Assembly (NCBI GenBank): GCA_029962745.1
Contig: CM057157.1
Span: 8,100,977 to 8,164,976 of the forward strand
Origin: Echinometra lucunter
Taxonomy: Eukaryota > Echinodermata > Echinoidea > Camarodonta > Echinometridae
Direction: 5' to 3'
Length of the DNA: 64,000 nucleotides
Shown piece after piece: positions 1-24,781 of the stretch (within the stretch, counting starts at the first letter, position 1; each line of letters opens with the position of its first letter). A program made the position numbers and the translations under genes. Below the pieces are notes generated by a model. The model saw nothing but the letters and a program-made list of their open reading frames with translations, was not told the origin of the DNA and searched no databases.

Positions 1-691
1 GGGGAGAGATTGCTCCTATGAAGTCCAACTGAACAGTGAATTTCCAGGAATATATACAAGCTCGTATACCTGTATATCATGCATCAATCTGTAGATAGTT
101 GATCAGGCGTATTTCAAAGTACTTATCAGCAAACAAGGTGTCTACTGGCGTTCGGAATCCGAATATATGGCTTTAACGTACACCATTAATCTAATATTTC
201 TTAAAGGATCTAGAAGCAAAATTAACAATGGTATTCACTGCTGAAATAATTTCATTGGGACATTTTGTTTTATTCAACTTACCCCACATTACGAATGCAA
301 ACCAGGAAAGCTGGCCTGCATCTGTACTCCATATTAGCACCGCTGCGAAAAGTGAGCAGAGAATTCCAAGCCGGCGAAGTTTCTTCTGGGCCAGCATATT
401 AATAGTTCTCTCATTTATTTTCTAACGCTATAAAGCAACAATATTGAAGAGTGAAGAGAGATTCCTTTGCATACAATACCACTGACATGTACATGGAAGA
501 CGCCTTCACATGCGCTATGCACGCACAGTGGTAAATTCTAAAGAGCATGATGGAGTTCATGACATTTTATGTACATGTTCGTCATGTTCATGGTCTATGG
601 ATACACGTAGATATCTTGGCTTTGCTAGTGCATTTTTACCATGGCCAAGGTCTGGAAAAAAGGTTTTTATCGTGAGAGTCCAAAGTTCATC
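1..691. other. No gene seen
   Basis: AT-rich non-coding DNA. The short open frames here have no recognisable similarity or codon bias, and I see no exon-like pattern flanked by splice sites. Confidence 0.5.
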
Positions 692-817
692 GGGGGTGTA
701 AGATAAAAAATAAAATCAATCTTACGACTGATATCAATCGTAAGTCTATGGCAAACCATGTACTAAAGAGATACAATTGATTGTAAGATTGATTGTATCT
801 CTTTATGTTACACCCCC
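692..817. mobile_element. Short MITE with GGGGGTGTAA ends
   Basis: The 126-bp segment starts GGGGGTGTAAGATA and ends TATGTTACACCCCC, so the ends are inverted repeats. Inside is a second near-palindrome around 763-802 (AAGAGATACAAT against ATTGTATCTCTT). It has no coding capacity. It lies next to the 3' end of the LINE fragment. The transposon superfamily is not identified. Confidence 0.55.
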
Positions 818-819
818 AA

Positions 820-2120
820 AATAAGATAGATAAGATAAGATTTTATTAAACTCTATCGACCCCCGATAGGGAGTATGAGAGTCTCAACAAGAATATATTT
901 ACAATATTAAATATGTGTATAAAAGTGAACATATTTACAATAATGAATACAAATGTTTGCATTGTGAAAGTACATCTTGCAAAAGGCTAATATAACAAAA
1001 ACAAAAACAAAAAAACACTATAAACTAATATATTGTAACTACCCCTGCCACTTCTAGTAGTTACATTCACTCTGGTAACTGTATTATTATCAAGAAACCT
1101 TTCATCAATAAATGATTTAGAGAAGTACAACATTACTATTCTAATGAATTTTACAAGTTTTTTTAAATGGCAGCCTTTTATCTACACTAAACAATCTACC
1201 CATTTGGTAAGCACAAGGTCTCATAAAATATTCTTTGGGTATGTACATCTGTCTTTCTTTTAATACTAAAGAAAGAACACACAAATAAATAATGGAACTC
1301 ATCTCCAACTTCCTTCAGCGAACATAATGTACATAAATCATCATTCACTGAATCTCGAGAAAATCGATTGTTATTGACGGGTAACCTATGAGACCTGCAT
1401 CTGAATTTACACAATGTAGTTGCATCAGTGTCACTTAAAATTAGGAAATACGTCTCAAAAGCCAATTCTTTTTTAATCATCTTATAATTCGAACAAATAC
1501 GATTTGACCACGTTGCTGCATGCCAATCTTGTTTTGACATATCCTTTAAACGCAACTTCAAGGCTTTTAGAAACCAATCGGTCCCAATTCCCTTCCCTTG
1601 TGATAAAAATATATTACCATAACCTGCTTTCTGTAGTGTATCTTTAATGCAACTCGTCCATTTTGACGTGAACTGTATAGTTGGATCTTTGTGCATATAT
1701 ACCAAGCTATAAATCAATAAAGTGTACTTGTCCTCCTCACCTTTCACAATTCTGAGCCAAAATCCAATCATTCTATATCTAATTAATAAAGTGGAGCGCC
1801 CAGTCTCTCCATAATATGCCATGGCATCTGGAGTAAACTTATTTACCCGTAAAATTGTTCTCAAAAACTTTCTGTGAAAAATTTCAGTTTGAGCAATATC
1901 TTCAAAGCCCCATACTTCACACCCAAATGTCAGTATTGGTAAAATCATCCGATCAAATAATTCACACTGTGTATCAATGGACAGTTGTAATCTTTTTGCC
2001 TTTGCCAATAAAGTGTACAAAGCTTTCCTTGTCAGGGATACCTGCTTTGTGACTGTTAATTTTGGTTCCCTAAGCCTGAACATACGAAAGGGCCAATTTG
2101 TAACAAAACATACTATTCAG
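820..2120 (-). mobile_element. LINE (non-LTR retrotransposon) fragment, C-terminal end
   Basis: An open frame on the minus strand (2083 down to 1196, about 295 codons) reads like the region after the reverse transcriptase of Jockey/CR1-type LINEs: FGCEVWG, then a long stretch ending in a zinc-knuckle pattern (CTLC, nine residues, H, four residues, C). An in-frame stop lies just upstream (near 2117-2119), so the catalytic domain is absent and the copy is 5'-truncated. Past the ORF end the plus strand carries a short AAGAT/AGATA-rich run (about 820-848), which fits a LINE 3' tail. The exact clade is not resolved. It is a dead copy, not a host gene. Confidence 0.8.
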
Positions 2121-2339
2121 GACGAAGGGTTGAGGGGTTAATTGTTTTTTTGTTTTGTTTAGTTTTTTTTTTTTTTTTTTAAGTGTTGTCATTTCTCTGT
2201 TTTGTCTTCTTTAATAGACAGGGTTATAGGGTTGTATCTCTCTGTGAATGTGACGAAGGGGTACATGATATTGATAATGAGCACATCACATGATTCATTT
2301 TCGTGAGAAATGTGTGGAACACTAAAATAAAGATATGTC

Positions 2340-2383
2340 AAGAAGAGAGAGAGAGGGAGAGTGTGTGTGTGTGTGCGTACGTG
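2340..2383. repeat. (GA)n-(GT)n microsatellite
   Basis: A purine GAGA run passes directly into a GT run. It is one of many simple repeats in the left flank. Confidence 0.85.
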
Positions 2384-3290
2384 TATGTCCAAACAAATTT
2401 ATATTTTCTGTATCAGCATTTTGGTGAAGTAAACAATAACAGCTACACTTACAAACATCAGTAAATGCGTTTATACCCAATCGATGTCTCAAACAAAAGA
2501 TATTTTTCATCAAAAGTAGTCAAAAGTTCTTTTTTTTCAAAATACATGCCATACCTTACCTGATAATATACCTTACAGTTATATTAGAGTTTAATGGAAG
2601 TGCATGCATACCGGTGTTTTCCATGCACTGAGTCAGCATTCTATTCAGCAAAATTTTATTCAAAAAAAAAAAAGAAAAGAAAAGACAAATAAAATGGAAT
2701 AGAAGAGAGAAAAAAAGAGGGGAAATAGAAAAGAAAAAAGGGGAAGTATAAGAAAACAAAGAAAAGAAGAGTAGAAACCAAAATCAGTTCACCGTTTCTG
2801 TATAAACATAATAATAGACAGCAGAAAATTGATCTATATATACCAAAAGATCTATCGAAATATCAGGAGCTTAGATTTTTTGTTCTTTTTGCAGTTTAAA
2901 CAACAGAACATTAAAAACGAAAACAAAAGCAGAACAAATAAATAGGAATCATTTAACAGTAATCTTATGTTTTAACCTAACATTAAAATAAGTTATTTGG
3001 AAAGAGGCCCATACTTTTATAGAAAAACAACATTTGGATTGATTGTAAAGGGAAGTGAACAAACTGAACTTAAGTTCGCACTCTCTTGGGACACAGTTGT
3101 GTAACAATTTTTGTTTTGTTTTGTTTTGTTTTTGTTTTTTTTGGGGGGGGGGGTTGCCACTCGACATCTGAATAGCCCTTGCTGAAGGAGAAGTAACAAA
3201 TCTCCCAACTATTACTGTAAGAGCAATTGTATAGATGTTTGAGGGTGGAATTAAGCATGCATGCATTGGTCGGGACCCCACGCAGCACCC

Positions 3291-3333
<43 letters not shown>

Positions 3334-4304
3334 AAGGGGGGCAGTGGGTCGTGTTTTTTAAGTTATTTAAGTTATGACAAGAGGACAGGAGAAAACAAGT
3401 CCTCTCCACCATCAAGATCCAAGAACCCATCTAGTGTAGGAAGAGCATCCCTCTCACATAAAATAAAGGTTTAATCCACATGAGGGGCAGTTTGCATTGA
3501 ACTGAAGTGGTGATTTATTCCATGTCTGTCATCATTTACTCCAATCCACTTCCGTAATCAGTTAATACTATTATCTAGTAATCTGTTGGATTCATCCATG
3601 TCAAAAAATACCTATTAAGTATCAAATTTTTCGGAATAAGGAATAGTGATTCACATCCGCACCTTATTTCGTTTTATGTAAGATTTTCCACAAGTAGATT
3701 TAGGTTTTTAAAAATCCTTCATCTCTTCTTTAAACCAAAAGTAAACACTCTGTATTAAAAGTAGATAATAGTGTTAAATCATAATGCCACTCTTTAAAAT
3801 GCGTTGGTTGTAATCTGCTAGGTGGATGGACATGCGCGCATGTAATATGTAAATGCAGTATGTTGATACCTCATCACCCCTACCCGCCTTGAATAAAAAA
3901 TTTTTTTTTTAAAAAGGAAGAAGAAGAAAAAAAAACAAGCATGCAAAAAGAAAAAAAAGAAAAGATTTAAACCTTCACAGAAAGTTTCCTGAAGTAGAGG
4001 TAAATTATTTTAGAATGATAAGTAGAAATTGGAAAATCGAAAAAAGAAAGATCAAAGCATTTTAGAAAGGCGAATATTACATGGAGATTCAACTTTCATT
4101 TAAATGATGTTACTGATCCTATGTCCATGACATAGGGATTTGAATAGACATCACAATTAAATGTGTCAAAGAACTGAAAGAAGTAATATAATCATTTTTA
4201 TAGATAAAATAAACTTTTTAGCTAGTCAGTTCAAACTTTTTTAATTTTTTCTTCATTTTATCCATAAAACCAATAATTGATGTAAAGACAATTTAAATAC
4301 ACTT
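2384..4304. other. Non-coding, simple-sequence rich
   Basis: No supported gene. It contains A-rich and T-rich runs, TTTTG repeats near 3111-3140, a G-run near 3143 and the C-run/(CT)n tract at 3288-3330. Confidence 0.5.
3288..3330. repeat. Poly-C plus (CT)n tract
   Basis: A run of C is followed directly by about fifteen CT repeats. Homopolymer length here is likely to be unreliable in assemblies. Confidence 0.9.
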
Positions 4305-6122
4305 AACAAAAAAAAAGAAGAAAGTGAACACTTTTTCAAGTTCAGATTTTTCATAGAAGACTGTGATAAAAATCAATATATCATATATCAAATTAAAGGA
4401 AATTTAATGGTCTTTTGATCTGGTAGGTAAACATAAAAAAGAAGAAACTTTACGCATGAGTGAATACTTTCGTTTTTCTCTTCCAAGGTACAAAAGTAAA
4501 AATTGCAAAAATTGGCAGTTTGCCATTCATCGTAAATGCCCTTCCACAACAATGGGAACAAAAGATCAAACTAACACATTGAGAGGCTTGCCTGAAATTA
4601 CATAACTGAGCCTTTGCTCTATTCCCACCACACTCCTCTTCCCACCCCACCCCTCTTCCCACCCCCCCCAAAAAAAAAGGAAAAAGAAAAGAAAAGAAAA
4701 GAAAGAGAGAAGGAGCTTTTGTTACGTCCAAATTTAAATGACATCAGGAGCAGCCACATGAATGATGAAATGACTCAAATGTGATTTTTGTTATTAATTC
4801 GTGACTTCATGAATTCATGAACTTATGAATCAAATGTTATGACAGCAGTATACATGTATGGTTACTAAGTTGTGTAGCCTGTGGAATTAAGTGCACTGCA
4901 ATTCCAAGGAACACTAATGTTGTTTTCAGTAGCGTGCCCCCAAACTTCATTTTCCTTAATCTCCCCCGCATGCTATGCCACTTTGGCTGTTCTTTGGTCC
5001 GTTTTAGATTTGAAGAATGATTTTCATTTCAGGGCAACGAAGCATGCAATCTTTAATCATGCTTTGTTTGTAATTTCCAGTGCAATATGACGGTGAATTT
5101 CAAGTCGCTTGACTTAGGAAAAAGAATGGCTGCATTTTTTAAACTTTTACTTTGGCGATTTTGGAACAGTTGAATGAATGTGTTCACTCATGCATGAAAC
5201 TCATTTTATGTTTACCTACCAGGGTGAAAGACAATTAAGTTTACTAATTGAAAAATTGATTAAAAATCAAATTTTGGGCATTTAGTCACTCTTCTGTCTA
5301 CTCCAGATATCATTTAAAATTTGGACTTAACAGAAGCTTCTTCTCTTTTTTTTTTTCTTTTTTTTTTCCTCTTTTTCGGGGGGGGGGGGGGCTGGAAAGA
5401 GATTTAGAGAGTGAAGGCTCATTATCAAATGCCTTTACATTGTGTAAGTTTAACCGTTTTCTCCCATAGTTAACCCATTCGTGACAGCGGGTCCACATTA
5501 TGTGGTTTGGATAATAACTTTTGATGCAGAGCCTTAAAAAACATACCAAATACATGAGCAGAAAGAGCAAAAAATTCTACACTAACTGAGCCCATTTTGG
5601 TTGCGTCAATATTCGTTGTTTGATGCTGAAATTTTTTTAAAGGAAAATAAGCATTAAAATCCTTAAATTGGCAATGTGATAAAAAGTTTAACATCACCAT
5701 TTTCCCCTGCAAATTGGCAACTTTTTGACTTCTCATAATTTCTGTCAACTTATATTCATTTCAGATACATGACGTTTCATAAGAAAAATGTAGCAATAAA
5801 ATAAAAATGTTGGTGTTGCCAATTCGAAGAATAAAAGCTGAACAAATTTGGCTTTAAATAATTCCTGTCACGAATAGGTTAAGTGGAAGGGCATTTACAC
5901 GTGAATGGCACTGTCCAATTTTGCTATTTTTACTTTTGTACCTTGGAAGAGAAAAATGGATATTAAATCTCATGCGTAAATTTTCTCTTTATGTTTGCCT
6001 ATCAGATCAAAAGACCAATAAATTTCCTTTTAATCATGGTATATGATATAATGATTTTTATCAAAGTCTTCAATAAAAAATCTGAACTTGAAAAATTGTT
6101 CACTTTCTTTCTTTTTTTATTG
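4305..6122. mobile_element. Long-TIR foldback element, about 1.8 kb
   Basis: 4305-4780 matches in inverted orientation the sequence from about 5290 to 6122. Matching landmarks are GGTACAAAAGTAAAAATTGC against GCTATTTTTACTTTTGTACC, AAATGCCCTTCCAC against GTGGAAGGGCATTT, and AAAGTGAACACTTTTTCAAG against its diverged complement near 6084-6104. The right arm is interrupted by a TTAA-flanked MITE (5474-5878). The middle of about 500 bp has no recognisable transposase, so this is a non-autonomous foldback. Arm divergence is considerable, so it is not recent. Confidence 0.7.
5474..5878. mobile_element. TTAA-flanked MITE, family A, copy 1
   Basis: The element starts CCCATTCGTGACAG and ends TGTCACGAATAGG, with TTAA directly outside both ends (5470-5473 and 5879-5882). 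A TTAA target duplication with CCC-starting inverted ends is the signature of piggyBac-type transposons. At 405 bp with no transposase it is non-autonomous. Three other copies lie at 29445, 37720 and 39283. This copy is nested in the right arm of the older foldback. Confidence 0.85.
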
Positions 6123-6697
6123 AGTGTAGATTTCACTCGATGTTATTTTGTATATTCTGTAACCGGGGCTACCTAATCATGCCACATCACAAACTCAGAC
6201 TGGAATGCTAAATGCTTCAATTTTGACGTCATAGTTAAAGGAGAAAAAATAAAGAGCTTTATAGAACTGTTGCCCCCCCCCCCCCCCCTTAAAGACGTTG
6301 TTACGACTGGTCGACAAACAAATAAATCTGTTATTCTTTTTATTGTGCATGGAAGAAGACCGCCACGGTATTTACTTCAGACAAACTAGATGTAATCACG
6401 ACATGAGCGAATGATACTATACCTCTCTGTGACATCATAGGTCTACCTGTGAACAGGCCACGCCCTACCTCTTCGGGATGTCCCCATGTAGCCTACTATC
6501 TAAGCAGATGCATTTTTTTTTTCAAATTACTAAATTAAGATGCATTTATTCTATAAGTCTGAATTTATAGAGAAACTCACTAACTATAAGACAGTTGCAA
6601 TAGAGATCGGGGACATTTTGTTTGTGGAATGAGAAGATGAAAATCCATAGGATTGGTTATCCATTTTAATTTATTGCATTCACCTACGACTTTATAC

Positions 6698-6730
6698 CAG
6701 GGAGATGGGAGTTTAACTCCCATCTCCCTG
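6698..6730. repeat. Perfect 33-bp palindrome
   Basis: CAGGGAGATGGGAGTT is followed by one base and then its exact complement. It would form a 16-bp hairpin in RNA or a cruciform in DNA. It lies about 440 bp upstream of the first GHDC coding exon. Confidence 0.85.
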
Positions 6731-7166
6731 TTTATACTTCTTCATTCTACACGCAGATTGCCAACCTCGGGTGATGCCAGGTCAGGCAAGGTTAAAACTC
6801 ACTTTGCATTGCGAACTTTGACGTAGTATACAACAACTTGCTACAGGTGACATTACAAATTCATCGTTTGGTAGAAATGTATAGATTTGAATACATTATG
6901 ATAATGTCTTATTGTAACAGGACCCGTTTGTCTGGACATCAGACTACCTCGGAGACAGGATGCACTGCACCGTGAAGATGTTTGCTAAAAGTTCTTACAT
7001 AACTTCTAAAAAATCGTCTCAGCTAGCGCATCATATTGGAGAGTCTTAGGAGCCTCGAGTCAGTCCTCCCCGCTCACGTCTAAAACTGGCACACGGCTTC
7101 TTTCCCTTCAGTTCTCCGTGGTCATTCTCCACTTTGGGTTGTGTGTTTGATCTTTGGTCGTTGACG

Positions 7167-21473
<14,307 letters not shown>

Positions 21474-23931
21474 GCCTATCTGAAGATGAGAAAAGTATCT
21501 ATGGCACCTTCCATCAATTTTACTTTTTAACGAGTTTTAGAAAAACAGTGACACTTAACTTCAAAATATAAGACGTGAAAATAGTTTATTCCGACAGTTA
21601 AAGATCTAAATGTGTTGCCAATACATTTAGTCTACCTCTGACAATATCTACAAGTCTCTTGCTTTTAGTATTAACTGAGCAAATATGTTGATACTAAGGA
21701 TTATTACTTATCTGAGAAGGCGAGCAGTATTTCACGCCACGTCAATATGTACGTTGTATCCCGGCATTGTATACAGTTTGGATTTAAGAGCAATCAGGAA
21801 AAAGAGTTTTTGAAAATAATATATTTGCTTTACCAACTCATTATATTTTGCTTCATATTTCATTTCTTCATTTAATGAAAAAGAGTACATTGGCAAGCAT
21901 GTACACCCTTTAAATAATCTGTTTATTCAAATATTTATTTGTATTTTCTAGAAGTTCAAACTTTTCCAAGAGAAGTATTGTGTGATTTAGTAAAGGAAAA
22001 AAAAAATGATTAGAACTCCTAATACTATCAAAGACAACTTTATGTTACATTTAAATTTTATCATGATGTAAAATGATTCAGAAAACAAATATTGCTTCTA
22101 TAATCATTGCCTCAAATCAGAGGAATGATGTATTGGTTTTTTTTTCTAACCAAACTATTATTACATATTTCTGATAGGATGTCAATAACTGTATTATTTT
22201 TTATTTTGTATATGTTGTTACATATTCACTATTTATGACTTCTACAATGAAGTATGACTATTAACTGTTCATATGCCTTTCCTTCCTAGTACTTTTATTT
22301 CATTAGTTTCTTCTTTATGAAACTAAAGCAGTCTTCCAATTTTTCATGTCCCTCTTGATTTTTAAAGATTTTTATGTATAAATAAGATTTGTATGTATTA
22401 GATATACATGTATTTTCCTTAGCACAGAAACAATTTATAATTCTTTTACATGTATGACATGTTTTTAAATGAAAGTTTATCGTTTTAGTGTAACAGTTGT
22501 CTTCCTTTCTCTGTAGAGGTACCCAGAAGAATGCATTACAAAATAACCAAAATTAGAAAAATCACATCAATCATGTTTTATTACAATTTCAGTTTCCTTA
22601 ATTATGTATATATATATATATACACTGTATGTTTGTTGCAATTACATTGTGGAAGACAGCTAACATCATCGTATGTGATTTTTACAGCTTGAATCGCTAT
22701 CATATTCCTTCTCTGAGAAATGACACAATGCAAGGATCTTGCATTGTTTTAGGTACAATCTTGATACATTAATCTCATTATAACCACATGTTCATACTTC
22801 TGCTCAACTTTAACTGTTCACCTTGATTTTATAAATTCAAACTTAGCAGCTAGGCTGTTAGTGTTATTTTTCTTTTATTTTTTTTTTTTTTTTGGGGGGG
22901 TGCCACAGGATTTCTGTCTGTAACATAATCTTGCTTCACTGCATGCCATCCTCCATACACTATAAACATAATCTTTTGCTCATCATTAGCATAATGCTCA
23001 CACAATATATTCTTCTAAAATAGTAACCCCATCAAAATTAAAGCGTGAACATGCTCGCACTGAGATATGTGCAAAAATATTATCTTTCATTGCATGAAAA
23101 ACACTTTTCTATTGTATGTTTAATTTGCTAAGTACAATCAAATCAAGAAAATATTATGTTTTCTTTACTAAAAACTTCTTATTTTCAAAATTTTCAAATG
23201 CTCCAGTTTATGTCAATATTAGATGCATGTTTCTTTTATCATATATATTATATATATGTACTGAGTGTATTTCCCATGTCAAGCTGTACAATATATTTTT
23301 ATTATTTATCTTGATTTCTATTAATTACAATATTATGTAAAATTTCAAAAATCAAATCTCTAATGACATATTAAAAATAATAAAGAAACAAACCAGAAAG
23401 TATCAAGTGGTTTCTCTGTGAGATTTATTTGCTCAAATCCTGTCATCATGTGTCTTAATAAAAAGTTAAAGAATTTCAACTCACATTTCTGCATTGGAAA
23501 ATGAAATCCTTGGCAATATGCATGATATAAATATTGTCTCTTGTAAAGAGTCGGAGGGTTGTTTTACACAAAACTCATGACTTAATATCGCATTGAAAAA
23601 TACACAATTTCCTGCTCATGAGCAAACTTAACATGAAAAAAAAAGGGGGGAGTTTGGGTAACAAATTATCCTTGTATGTCTCCATAAATAAAAACAAAAA
23701 TCAGAAAAAGGAAAAAAAAAAGGCATGTTTTGAATTGCTGTTTGTTTTCTTTATGACAAAACATCATTTTCAAAACACACAGGGGTACTGCTGAAATATG
23801 AAATGGGAGCATCAAACAAATTCGTTGAATTTCCACACATGGAAAACACATCTTTTTCCAAAAAACCATTTAAATCAAGGCAATCGGATGTTAAAACCTG
23901 AAAAGGTTAATGAAATTTTTAACACATCCCT
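21474..23931. other. GHDC 3' UTR and convergent intergenic DNA
   Basis: Very AT-rich, with no coding similarity. The GHDC 3' UTR must begin here. A candidate plus-strand AATAAA lies at 23379-23384; nearer variants cannot be ranked by eye. No third gene is visible between the converging genes. Confidence 0.5.
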
Positions 23932-24129
23932 TTAGGCCGCTTATCAAAAGTCTCGTCCTGCATCTTTGATTGTCTTCTACGTGACCGTTCTTTTACATCG
24001 GCTTTCCCAATCCCCTGTTGTTTTGTCTATGGAGAAACGAGATGATCGGAGGGGAAAAGACACTGAACAGGAAAGATGCTAAAGGCGGCATCCTAAATTG
24101 GCTCTGACTTTTGATAAGGTGCCTTAGAG
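23932..24129. mobile_element. MITE with CTTATCAAAAGTC inverted ends
   Basis: Starts TAGGCCGCTTATCAAAAGTC and ends GACTTTTGATAAGGTGCCTTA, about 200 bp with no ORF. The superfamily is not identified. Confidence 0.6.
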
Positions 24130-24770
24130 GTGTCTCAAATACATGAAAACACATTTCCATTAATCTTGAATTTCACTTTTTTCTGTTGGTTATTTTCACA
24201 ATATATTTTTTTTCTTCAGATTTGAAAAGCATTTTAGATTCATCACAACTCTTTAAACATGATGTAAATCAACAGGGATGGTGTAGGGTACGAATGTAGA
24301 TTTCTCTGACAGGATAAAGACATTTTCATGATTCTTGTAAACATACAAGTTATTCCACTGACTACTGAATTCTCTCCTTCCTATAGGCTTAATACAGGGG
24401 CCAACCAGTTCCAGTACAGTCAACAGGTTAAATGCATTTGTAAAGACGGCTACAAGCCACTTTTCATTTTGACCTCCTCTTCAATCCCTAGAAATTACTA
24501 TGTTTTAATACTACATACTGAAACACAAAAGTTTGAAGAACATCTAGTCTTTCAAATAAAAACAATATTTGCTTTCTTAATAATCCGTGGAAAAAATTTA
24601 AACATATCGAAACTCACGGTAAATGGTGTTCTCCATAGCCCCAGCACAACCATGCTAATTTTTCCAGCAGAGAAGAATTTTTTTATTTTCCTTCTTTTAA
24701 CTGAAAAAAATAATAATGAAATAGTGAATGCTAGAAATGAAAGAATAGTTTCATCTGGTGGTGAGGAAGC

Positions 24771-24776
24771 TTTATT
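24771..24776 (-). promoter_or_regulatory. Candidate HEATR1 poly(A) signal
   Basis: AATAAA on the minus strand, five bases after the TAG stop. If used, the 3' UTR would be only about 20-35 nt. Other AATAAA sites lie further downstream (for example near 23424-23429). Confidence 0.35.
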
Positions 24777-24781
24777 ACATC

